This document shows, piece by piece, positions 1 through 5,758 of a stretch of 12,081 bases of DNA (positions within the stretch are counted from its first letter, which is position 1; each line of letters starts with the position of its first letter). The notes beneath the pieces are model-generated. The model was not told where the DNA came from. It saw nothing but the letters and a program-made list of their open reading frames with translations, and did not search any database. The position numbers and the translations under genes are program-made. Source of the DNA: Phycisphaerae bacterium (lineage in GTDB: Bacteria; Planctomycetota; Phycisphaerae; Sedimentisphaerales; Anaerobacaceae); assembly GCA_030602845.1 (NCBI GenBank), contig JAUVYZ010000025.1, positions 1 through 12,081 on the forward strand, in the 5' to 3' direction.

Positions 1-59
1 TCAACATCGCCGGCTAATTCATCAAAAGTCAAATGACAATGGGTATCAATCAGTTGCAT
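1..59 (-). CDS. tatD: TatD-family metal-dependent hydrolase, N-terminal 19 codons only
   Basis: The window edge cuts this gene after 19 codons. The visible peptide begins MQLIDTHCHLTFDEL. This is the characteristic first strand of TatD-type amidohydrolase-fold DNases, with the HxH pair (His7, His9) that binds the catalytic metals. Family members are cytoplasmic 3'-5' exonucleases or deoxyribonucleases of about 255 residues, so over 90% of the protein lies outside the window. The ATG overlaps the TAA of the preceding yraN gene by one base (TAATG), which indicates translational coupling in an rplS-yraN-tatD operon. The family call rests only on this N-terminal motif and the operon context. Other amidohydrolases such as PHP-type enzymes can start similarly, but the DTHCHL spacing fits TatD best. 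Confidence 0.8.
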   Translation of the reverse strand, partial: MQLIDTHCHLTFDELAGDV

Positions 60-448
60 TATGGCACAAAAGCGTTTTTGTAATGTTTTATTGTTGGTTG
101 GCCGGTTTGGCCAAGCACTATCGTAACGACGTCAAAACGAAACGGGCGGTCCTCTATGTTGTGGGTTGCGAGAAAATAACGGGCGGTCCTGAACAATCTG
201 ACTTTTTTGGCGGGCGTGATGACGGATTCAGCCGGTGTGAGGTTTTCACCGGCCCTCGCTTTTACCTCGACAAAGACGATAGAGCCGTCGCTATCAACCA
301 TAACCAAATCGATTTCGCCGGTTTTGCAGGAGAAGTTGCGGGCGAGGGTTTTTAGGCCTTTGCTTTTTAGGTACTTCTCGCAGCGTTTTTCGCCCCATCG
401 GCCGAGCAGTTTCGCATCGGCCAACAGCTTGCGTCTGTTCAGCAGCAA
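59..448 (-). CDS. yraN: YraN/UPF0102 family protein with PD-(D/E)xK nuclease-like fold
   Basis: The protein is about 129 residues from the chosen TTG at 448, or 121 from a second TTG at 424; family members are usually near 120. The diagnostic motifs are visible: an N-terminal LGRWGEKRCEKYL helix, GEIDLVMVD and FVEVKAR. Together these give the D-x(n)-E-x-K arrangement of a PD-(D/E)xK nuclease-like core, followed by RFDVVTIV. YraN proteins are widespread and conserved near rplS and rnhB; a nucleic-acid role is inferred but not well defined. The same frame stays open upstream to an ATG at 706, but that stretch lies inside rplS and does not look like YraN. No ATG and no good ribosome-binding site precede the conserved domain, so the start is uncertain. 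The stop overlaps the tatD ATG (TAATG). Confidence 0.85.
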   Translation of the reverse strand: MLLNRRKLLADAKLLGRWGEKRCEKYLKSKGLKTLARNFSCKTGEIDLVMVDSDGSIVFVEVKARAGENLTPAESVITPAKKVRLFRTARYFLATHNIEDRPFRFDVVTIVLGQTGQPTIKHYKNAFVP

Positions 449-452
449 ATTT

Positions 453-487
453 CGTATTACGTATCTCGTATTTCGTATCTCGTTATT
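453..487. repeat. Heptamer tandem repeat between rplS and yraN
   Basis: On the plus strand the units CGTATTA, CGTATCT, CGTATTT and CGTATCT follow one another at 453-480 with an exact 7-base period. A decayed fifth unit (CGTTATT) overlaps the rplS stop codon. The array fills the gap between the end of rplS and the first possible yraN start, so it sits exactly where the yraN ribosome-binding site should be. It resembles the short tandemly repeated heptamers known from some cyanobacteria. A single related CGTATCT unit recurs at 994-1000. Confidence 0.75.
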
Positions 488-881
488 TCGAACCGGTGTG
501 GTCGCTGTGGCGGTGAGCCAGACGGACGGCCTTGCCGGTTCGCTGGCGGAGGTAATACAGTTTTGCACGCCTTGTTTTGCCGCTTCGAATCGGCTTGATA
601 TCGACAACATTGGGCGAATGAAGCGGGAAAATCCGTTCCACGCCCTCGTTATCCACGATTCGCCGCACTGTGAAGGTCTCGTTAATCCCCCGCCCCCGGC
701 GGGCAATTACCGTGCCGGTAAATACCTGTGTACGCACTTTGTCGCCTTCCCTGATGCTGCAACGGACATCTACCATATCGCCTATTTCGAAGTGCGGTAT
801 TTTTTTCCGCAGACTTTTGCTTTCAACAGCATCCAACATTTCTGTCTTCGTCCCGGTAGAAATTTTCTCTTTTTGTACCAT
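483..881 (-). CDS. rplS: 50S ribosomal protein L19
   Basis: The 132-residue product is bacterial ribosomal protein L19, a large-subunit protein at the 30S-50S interface. Recognisable landmarks in order are IPHFEIGDMVDVRCSIREG (about residues 29-47), TQVFTGTVIARRGRGINETFTVR (about 51-73), the GVERIFPLHSPNV segment (about 79-91) and the basic RRAKLYYLRQRTGKAVRL end (about 103-120). The length is slightly above the usual 115-120 because of an N-terminal leader of roughly 15 residues and a short tail. The ATG at 881 follows an AAGGGA-like ribosome-binding site about five bases upstream. In many bacteria rplS follows rpsP-rimM-trmD; here the gene upstream on the same strand is a sulfatase, 249 bp away, so rplS probably has its own promoter in that spacer. 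Confidence 0.97.
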   Translation of the reverse strand: MVQKEKISTGTKTEMLDAVESKSLRKKIPHFEIGDMVDVRCSIREGDKVRTQVFTGTVIARRGRGINETFTVRRIVDNEGVERIFPLHSPNVVDIKPIRSGKTRRAKLYYLRQRTGKAVRLAHRHSDHTGSK

Positions 882-912
882 ATTATTCCCTTATTCCCCG
901 TCATAGAACTCG

Positions 913-980
913 CCTGTTAGAAGCGAACCTAACGATTTTGGTTCCCGCGAAGCGGGGTCCCTCTAACAGGGTTCCCTGTT
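913..980 (-). repeat. Nested, mutually exclusive inverted repeats upstream of rplS
   Basis: Several overlapping palindromes are packed into 68 bp. The arms CCTGTTAGA (913-921) and TCTAACAGG (962-970) are a perfect 9-bp outer pair. CCCGC (944-948) and GCGGG (952-956) form an inner hairpin around GAA, extended by flanking G-C pairs. GAACC (925-929) can pair with GGTTC (940-944), and AACAGGG (965-971) with CCCTGTT (974-980). The last two compete with the first two for the same bases. On the minus strand the block would lie in the 5' leader of rplS, starting 32 bases above its ATG. It could be a ribosomal-protein leader structure or a dispersed palindromic repeat; the sequence alone does not decide. 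Confidence 0.65.
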
Positions 981-1096
981 TATCTGCTAATTTCGTATCT
1001 ATCTTGACGATTCACGAGATAGGCAGTTTATCTGTTTTTGTCTAAAAAACAAGTATGTTTTTCAAAATTTACGGTTTTTACCCCGCTTAGTTTTTT

Positions 1097-1109
1097 CAGC
1101 GTAACGCTG
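1097..1109. repeat. Short perfect hairpin downstream of sulfatase E
   Basis: CAGCG and CGCTG flank a TAA loop, 22 bases past the sulfatase E stop codon. On the minus strand the stem is followed by six A residues rather than U residues, so it is not a convincing intrinsic terminator for the sulfatase operon. It could still act as an RNA 3'-end stabiliser. Confidence 0.4.
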
Positions 1110-1130
1110 ATTGCTGAACACATACGTCAA

Positions 1131-2588
1131 TCATTTCCTGCCTCTTTTGCCCTTTATCTTTCTATCCCAGGGCTGAGGCGGCGTCTTGTCATACTTCGGG
1201 GCAGCGTCCCTGCCGGGAAAGGATTGCACGACCGCCTCGAGTTTTTTGCGTGCAGCGACAACCCCGGGGTTCGTGCTTTCCATCAGGTTATTCGTCTCTG
1301 CCGGGTCGGCGAGTAAGTCGAACAACCTCGCGCTCCCGCCATCCAGGACCCAAAGTTTGTACCGCTTGTTACGCACGACCCGGTCGGCAAATTGCTTAAC
1401 GCCCGCAACGCGACCTTCGGCAAGTTTCGCGGCGCCAAACCCCATAGCCATAATCCACTGGCGGGAACAATCTTCCTCCTTACCGAGAATCAGTTTTGCG
1501 ATGGAGCGGCCGTCAATAGCAACACCTTCGGGCAGTTTGGCTCCGCCCAGCTCTGCGAATGTGGGCAGCATATCGGTGAAGTCGGTCAGCGCATCGGTTA
1601 CAACACCAGCGGGGACAAGGCCAGGGCAGCTTACGATAAATGGCGCCCTGACACCGGGTTCACCCAGTGTGGCTTTACCGCCTTTAACCTTTCGGCCGTT
1701 CATACGGGCGGTCATTTTCTTGGCTGTGCCGTTGTCGGTTGTGAAGAACACGATAGTATTGTCGCGGAGCTTCAGGTCATCGAGCGCCTTGACTAATCGG
1801 CCTACAGCGTGGTCGGTATAACGAACCATAGCTTTGTGCCGCTCTACTTTGTCTTCGACATCGGGGTCGAGCGGGGTGTTGGTCAATGGCCCGTGGGTCA
1901 GTGCCATAGGGAAGTACAACATCATCGGTTTGTCTTTGTGCCGGTTCATAAAATCGATTAGAAAATCCACAAAGACGTCGGTGCCGAACCTGCCCTTGTA
2001 GGTTTTGCTGACGCCGGCGGTGTAGATATACGGGTCCCAGTAGCGTTTTGCGCTTGGAGGATTTTGGGATTCAAAACCGGTCCACATACAGTACTCGTCG
2101 AAGCCGTGTTTTTCCATAGCGTCGGGCTGGACCCTAAAGTCATTAATCTGCCACTTGCCGGCTGCAGCGGTGGCGTAGCCGACGGTCTTGAGCACACGCG
2201 CAAAAGTGATATTGTATTTGGAATCAAAATGGCAGCCAGCTCCCCATCGCGGCACGTCCCAGTGGTTGACCCAGCCGTGCCGGAATGGGTACTGCCCCGT
2301 CAACAGCGTCGCGCGGGTAGGCGTGCACTGGGGCATCGAATAGGCGTTGGAAAACTGCATCCCCTCTTTGGCCAGCCTGTCGAGGTTGGGCGTTTTCATT
2401 TCCTCTCCGCCGTAGCAACTGAGCCATTCGGGGCCGAGGTCATCGACCATAATAAAGATGATGTTCGGCCACCTTGCTGGGTGTCGGCCTTTGCTAAACT
2501 GACTGTTACAGCCACTAAAAGACGTCACCGCTGCCGCAGCGCTGCTGGCTGCGAGGGTAAGAAATTTACGTCTGTTTAGGTTCTTCAC
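1131..2588 (-). CDS. Formylglycine-dependent sulfatase E, Tat-exported lipoprotein
   Basis: The 485-residue protein is a type I (S1) sulfatase that should hydrolyse sulfate esters outside the cytoplasm. A twin-arginine signal (NRRKFL, residues 5-10) precedes a hydrophobic Ala-rich stretch and a lipobox-like FSGC ending at Cys27. The catalytic domain shows metal ligands Asp49 and Asp50, the formylglycine motif CTPTR at 88-92, K145 in GKWQ, His232 in ALTHGP, the TTDNG metal site (Asp285, Asn286) and Lys305. The His normally two residues after the active-site Lys is Gln here. The start is GTG, supported by an AAAGGA ribosome-binding site seven bases upstream and by alignment with the other sulfatases. 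The C-terminus ends in a Lys/Arg-rich tail. Its closest relative in the window is sulfatase A (10669-12081), which shares CTPxR, GKWQ, GFDEYC and MALTHGP. It lies 31 bp after a pseudopilin-like gene, probably as the last gene of the operon. The substrate is unknown. Confidence 0.93.
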   Translation of the reverse strand: MKNLNRRKFLTLAASSAAAAVTSFSGCNSQFSKGRHPARWPNIIFIMVDDLGPEWLSCYGGEEMKTPNLDRLAKEGMQFSNAYSMPQCTPTRATLLTGQYPFRHGWVNHWDVPRWGAGCHFDSKYNITFARVLKTVGYATAAAGKWQINDFRVQPDAMEKHGFDEYCMWTGFESQNPPSAKRYWDPYIYTAGVSKTYKGRFGTDVFVDFLIDFMNRHKDKPMMLYFPMALTHGPLTNTPLDPDVEDKVERHKAMVRYTDHAVGRLVKALDDLKLRDNTIVFFTTDNGTAKKMTARMNGRKVKGGKATLGEPGVRAPFIVSCPGLVPAGVVTDALTDFTDMLPTFAELGGAKLPEGVAIDGRSIAKLILGKEEDCSRQWIMAMGFGAAKLAEGRVAGVKQFADRVVRNKRYKLWVLDGGSARLFDLLADPAETNNLMESTNPGVVAARKKLEAVVQSFPGRDAAPKYDKTPPQPWDRKIKGKRGRK

Positions 2589-2595
2589 GTTCTTA

Positions 2596-2601
2596 TCCTT
2601 T
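2596..2601 (-). promoter_or_regulatory. Ribosome-binding site supporting a GTG start
   Basis: The minus strand reads AAAGGA seven bases before the GTG at 2588. It supports this non-ATG start for sulfatase E. The resulting N-terminus, MKNLNRRKFL, matches the other sulfatases of the cluster. Confidence 0.7.
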
Positions 2602-2619
2602 CAGTTCTTTCGAAGAGTT

Positions 2620-3717
2620 TCATTGCTGGTCTGCTACCGGCGGGTCGTGTACCAGCAGGGAATCGAGTTTGTCGGCGGGCTGGCTGCCAAGCACGGGGAC
2701 AGCGCCACGCTGTATATCTTCTCCATCCCAATAAGTATAGATATTATCGTCATTGACGCCGCAGAAAGAACGCTTTTCAAGGGCAGCGTGGCTGTCCACA
2801 TACAATACGTTTTGGCCATCACCTTTGTGAGCAAAGGCGTTTCCGGCTTTCTGCTGCTCTATGTCGCCATCCCATCTAAAGAGTGAAAAGTCTCTGGCTT
2901 TTACAGCGTGGGTGGGTATCCAGGGATTTCGGTCAGCGGCTATTGCCATACCGGGTTGGCTTGATTTGGTCAGAGCGTACGGGCCATAAGGCATATGATA
3001 GGAGTAGCTGCAATGCTTTGAAGGATTCGGGCCAAAGTCCCAGAGGTCGATAAGGTCTTTGTCGCGTACGCCGTATTCAGCAGGCTTGAACTCCGTGGTT
3101 CCGGAATCATACTTGCAGACAAACTGCTTCGGCCCCACTTCGGTATACTTGACCAAGAGATAGAAGCTGGATGAAATGCTTGCGTGGCCGCCCGTGCCAT
3201 CCGGCTGTAGATTGAAGGCAGTAAATCGATCGTCGGCCAGCCAGTTGTTTATCTTTGGCCACCAAGTACTGTTTTTTCCACCTGCGCGTGGGAATTCGTC
3301 GTCATAATCGTCGGCGTAGATGAGCATTGCCTTGCCGAGACCGGACAGGTTCATGCCGCAGACAACTCGAAAGGCGATCTGCCTGACCCTGAGCAGAGCC
3401 GGCAGCAAGATACCCATCATAAAGAATACAACCACGGGGACCACCATTCCTACTATAGCAAAGCCTCTGCCGGCTAATCTGCCGCCGCTTTTTTCGATTT
3501 TGACAATGCTGATAATACCGAGGATGACGGCTGGTATTGCTGTAATGCCGCAAGTGAAAAGGCTCAGAATACCGAGTATCAGTGATGCAATGGCCAGCCG
3601 ACTGGTTTTGACAATCGGGCGTTCGGCAGTTACGGGAGCTTGCGTTAATAACGCACTGCAGGATTGACAGATTTGAGCATCGTCCGGGTTTTCTTTACCA
3701 CATCTTGGACAGCGCAT
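2620..3717 (-). CDS. Zinc-ribbon + DUF4190 membrane protein with pseudopilin-like ectodomain (copy 1)
   Basis: The 365-residue protein has three modules. Residues 3-20 form a zinc ribbon (CPRC...CQSC; Cys3, 6, 17, 20). Residues about 39-104 are a DUF4190-like pair of membrane helices (LAIASLILGILSLFTCG, then GFAIVGMVVPVVVFFMMG). From about 105 onward it matches the post-helix part of H-X9-DG type prepilins: ILLPALLRVRQIAFRVVCGMN, NLSGLGKAMLIYADDYDD, Cys201, and a C-terminal HKGDGQNVLYVDSH (His297, Asp308). There is no GFTLxE prepilin leader, so it should not be processed by prepilin peptidase. Its function is unknown; a surface or envelope structural role is inferred from the neighbouring prepilin-like paralogue. 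The ribosome-binding site AGGAG lies eight bases before the ATG. It is 31 bp before sulfatase E and 32 bp after its paralogue. Parts of its C-terminus resemble the prepilin copy at 4889 more than the copy at 3750. Confidence 0.85.
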   Translation of the reverse strand: MRCPRCGKENPDDAQICQSCSALLTQAPVTAERPIVKTSRLAIASLILGILSLFTCGITAIPAVILGIISIVKIEKSGGRLAGRGFAIVGMVVPVVVFFMMGILLPALLRVRQIAFRVVCGMNLSGLGKAMLIYADDYDDEFPRAGGKNSTWWPKINNWLADDRFTAFNLQPDGTGGHASISSSFYLLVKYTEVGPKQFVCKYDSGTTEFKPAEYGVRDKDLIDLWDFGPNPSKHCSYSYHMPYGPYALTKSSQPGMAIAADRNPWIPTHAVKARDFSLFRWDGDIEQQKAGNAFAHKGDGQNVLYVDSHAALEKRSFCGVNDDNIYTYWDGEDIQRGAVPVLGSQPADKLDSLLVHDPPVADQQ

Positions 3718-3779
3718 TTGTATTCTCCTATTTTGTCATTTATAAGGTTTCATTCCTTATCTGCTGCCGGCGGGTCGTG
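3605..3779. repeat. Direct repeat, copy 1 of a 1,139-bp tandem period
   Basis: This segment matches 4744-4918 at a constant offset of 1,139 bp with only three mismatches that I can find (at 3704, 3707 and 3713) over 175 bp. It spans the 5' coding end of one paralogue, the whole 32-bp intergenic spacer with its ribosome-binding site, and the 3' coding end of the next paralogue. The 62 bp from 3718 to 3779 are identical. This is the signature of recent tandem duplication or gene conversion. Confidence 0.9.
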
Positions 3780-4856
3780 AACGAGCAGTGAATCTGCTTT
3801 GGTCAGCGGGACAGCACCACCATCCGTAGGTGGACTGCCTAACTGTCTATCACCGCCTCTTGGATCTGTCCAGGCGGTATAAATGTTATCATCCATAACG
3901 CCGCAGAAAGGGAACTTTTCAAAGGATACATGGCTGTCAAGAAACAATACGTTCTGTCCCTCGCCCTTGTAGGTAATGGCGTTTCCGGCTTTCTGCTGCT
4001 GGGTGTTGCCATCCCATTTGAAAAGTGAAAAGTCTCTGGCTTTTGCAGCAGGAGTGTCTATCCAGGGATTCCGGTCGGCTGCTATTGCCATACCGGGTTG
4101 GCTTGATGCGACGTTCAGAGCAAAGGGGCTGTTGTAAGCTGCATGATAGGAGTAGCTGCAATGCTTTGAAGGATTCGGGCCAAAGTCCCAGAGGTCGATA
4201 AGATCTTTGTCGCGTACGCCGTATTCAGCAGGCTTGAACTCCGTGGTTCCGGAATCATACTTGCAGACAAACTGCTTCGGCCCCACCTCGACATACTTGA
4301 CCAAGAGATAGAGGCTGGAGGAAACAGTTACCTGGCCGGGTGGGCGGCCGTAAGCTTGAAGTCGGGTTGGGCCTTTCCAGCCCGGCAGACCAGCGACCCA
4401 GGTGGACCCTGGATAACCTGCCTGCGGCAATTCATCCTCGTAATCGTTGGCGTAGATGAGCATTGCCTTTCCGATGCCTAACAGATTCGTGCCGCAGACC
4501 ACGCGAGGTGCGATCTGCCTGGGCCTGTTCATAGCCGGTATGATGAGCCCTATTATTAGCAAGAAGACGACCATCGGAACCACTATTCCTACGACAGCAA
4601 AGCCCTTGCCGATTACTCTACCGCCACTTTTTCCGATTTGGACAAGAGCGATAATACCGAGGATGACAGCCGGTATCGCTGTAATGCCGCAAGTGAAAAG
4701 GCTCAGAATTCCAAGTACCAGTGCTGCAATGGCCAGACCACTCGTTTTGACAATCGGGCGTTCGGCAGTTACGGGAGCTTGCGTTAATAACGCACTGCAG
4801 GATTGACAGATTTGAGCATCGTCCGGGTTTTCTTTACCACATTTTAGACAGAGCAT
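3750..4856 (-). CDS. Zinc-ribbon + DUF4190 membrane protein with pseudopilin-like ectodomain (copy 2)
   Basis: This 368-residue tandem paralogue of copy 1 has the same plan: zinc ribbon with Cys3, 6, 17 and 20 (CLKCGKENPDDAQICQSC), DUF4190-like helices (LAIAALVLGILSLFTCG, GFAVVGIVVPMVVFLLIIG), and a pseudopilin-like region starting IIPAMNRPRQIAPRVVCGTN. Differences are informative. The segment about 145-180 (WVAGLPGWKGPTRLQAYG) is unlike either other copy. The His of the C-terminal H-x10-D motif is replaced by Tyr (YKGEGQNVLFLDSH). A short insertion near 330-350 is unique. Its 5' coding region and upstream spacer are nearly identical in DNA to copy 1, showing a recent tandem duplication. The ATG has the same AGGAG ribosome-binding site. 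Function unknown; whether the zinc ribbon binds metal or signals in the cytoplasm is inference only. Confidence 0.85.
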   Translation of the reverse strand: MLCLKCGKENPDDAQICQSCSALLTQAPVTAERPIVKTSGLAIAALVLGILSLFTCGITAIPAVILGIIALVQIGKSGGRVIGKGFAVVGIVVPMVVFLLIIGLIIPAMNRPRQIAPRVVCGTNLLGIGKAMLIYANDYEDELPQAGYPGSTWVAGLPGWKGPTRLQAYGRPPGQVTVSSSLYLLVKYVEVGPKQFVCKYDSGTTEFKPAEYGVRDKDLIDLWDFGPNPSKHCSYSYHAAYNSPFALNVASSQPGMAIAADRNPWIDTPAAKARDFSLFKWDGNTQQQKAGNAITYKGEGQNVLFLDSHVSFEKFPFCGVMDDNIYTAWTDPRGGDRQLGSPPTDGGAVPLTKADSLLVHDPPAADKE

Positions 4857-4918
4857 TTGTATTCTCCTATTTTGTCATTTATAAGGTTTCATTCCTTATC
4901 TGCTGCCGGCGGGTCGTG
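4744..4918. repeat. Direct repeat, copy 2 of a 1,139-bp tandem period
   Basis: Partner of the segment at 3605-3779 (see that entry). It covers the 5' end of the copy 2 gene, the spacer, and the 3' end of the prepilin-like gene, so the duplicated unit joins the end of one paralogue to the start of the next. Confidence 0.9.
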
Positions 4919-5752
4919 TACGAGTAATGAGTCGAGTCTGTCGGTGGGCTGGCTGCCAAGCACAGGGACAGCGCCACGCTGTATATCTTCTCCATCCCAA
5001 TAAGTGTAGATATTATCGTCATTGACGCCGCAGAAAGGACGCTTTTCAAAAGCTACGTGGCTGTCTATAAATAGTACGTTTTGGCCTTCCCCTTTGTGAG
5101 TGACGGCGTTTCCGGCTTTCTGCTGCTGGGTGTTGCCGTTCCATTTGAAAAGTGAAAAGTCTTTGGCTTTTACAGTAGGAGTGTCTATCCAGGGATTCCG
5201 GTCGGCGGCTATTGCCATACCAGGGTGGCTCGACGCAACGGTCAGGGCGTAAGGGCCGTAAGGCATATGATAGGAGTAGCTGCAATGCTTCGAAGGCTCG
5301 GGGCCGAAGTCCCAGAGGTCGATAAGGTCTTTGTCGCGTACGCCGTATTCAGTGGGCTTGAACTCCTTAGTTCCGGAATCACCCGGGCAGACAAACTGCT
5401 TCGGCCATATTTCGGTATACTTGACCAAGAGATAGAAGCTGGATGAAATGCTTGCGTGGCCGCCGCTGCCGTCAGTTTTGTTTATGCCGAAGGCGTCCCA
5501 TCGACCGGCCTGCCAGTTGTTTATCTTTGGCCGCCAGGTGCTGCTCTCTCCACCTGCCCGCGGCAATGGGTCATCCCAGTCGCTGCTATACATGAGGCTT
5601 GCCTTGCCGATTCGGGACAGGTTTGTTTGGCACGTCATTCGAAAGGCCCGTTGTCTCAGTTTCGTTAAAACGAGTATGAAAACGCCCACCAGCAGCACTA
5701 TGGTCGCAATCAAGACCAACAGTTCAACTAATGTAAAGCCCTTTCTCTTCAT
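4889..5752 (-). CDS. Type IV prepilin-like protein, H-X9-DG/DUF1559 style
   Basis: This 287-residue protein carries a canonical class III signal, MKRKGFTLVELL. Prepilin peptidase would cleave after Gly5, leaving Phe+1 and the conserved Glu+5 (Glu10). A hydrophobic helix (about 11-30) follows, then the RQRAFRMTCQTNLSRIGKASLMYSSDWDD segment usual in planctomycete pseudopilins. The C-terminal region has four Cys (near 41, and in QFVCPGD, KHCSY and PFCGV) and an HKGEGQNVLFIDSH motif, with D-S in place of the usual D-G. The ectodomain is closely related to the two downstream zinc-ribbon/DUF4190 proteins, but only this copy has a true prepilin N-terminus. It begins six bases after the stop of sulfatase D, so the two are probably translationally coupled. 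Likely role: a minor pilin or pseudopilin of a type IV pilus or type II secretion-like assembly in the envelope; the exact system is unknown. Confidence 0.9.
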   Translation of the reverse strand: MKRKGFTLVELLVLIATIVLLVGVFILVLTKLRQRAFRMTCQTNLSRIGKASLMYSSDWDDPLPRAGGESSTWRPKINNWQAGRWDAFGINKTDGSGGHASISSSFYLLVKYTEIWPKQFVCPGDSGTKEFKPTEYGVRDKDLIDLWDFGPEPSKHCSYSYHMPYGPYALTVASSHPGMAIAADRNPWIDTPTVKAKDFSLFKWNGNTQQQKAGNAVTHKGEGQNVLFIDSHVAFEKRPFCGVNDDNIYTYWDGEDIQRGAVPVLGSQPTDRLDSLLVHDPPAADKE

Positions 5753-5758
5753 TTTTTG

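Larger units (their letters stand above)
882..1130. other. 249-bp spacer between the sulfatase operon and rplS
   Basis: No coding region is credible here. The spacer separates the last sulfatase gene from the housekeeping rplS-yraN-tatD genes, which all point the same way. It holds the nested palindromes at 913-980, a single heptamer-like unit at 994-1000, a repeated GTTTATCTG at 978-986 and 1026-1034, and a small hairpin at 1097-1109. An rplS promoter is expected. AT-rich minus-strand sequence near 1030-1075 is the most plausible place, but no pair of boxes matches consensus well enough to claim. Confidence 0.5.

Noticed and set aside
449..706. N-terminal extension of yraN to the ATG at 706
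   Set aside because: The extra 86 residues overlap rplS in another frame, contain no known domain, and would make the protein much longer than the YraN family.
207..920. 237-codon open frame on the plus strand
   Set aside because: It lies antisense to rplS and yraN, both of which have clear family motifs, and its translation shows no recognisable domain.
1091..1109. T-run plus hairpin as an intrinsic terminator
   Set aside because: For minus-strand transcripts the stem is followed by A residues, and for plus-strand transcripts the T-run precedes the stem. Neither orientation gives a stem followed by a U-tract.
1186..1821. 211-codon open frame on the plus strand
   Set aside because: It is antisense to the sulfatase E catalytic domain. 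It is low-complexity and Ser/Pro/Arg-rich, as expected from the opposite strand of a coding region.
3605..4918. The 1,139-bp direct repeat as a mobile element
   Set aside because: There is no transposase, terminal inverted repeat or target-site duplication. The repeat joins the end of one paralogue to the start of the next, which fits tandem duplication.
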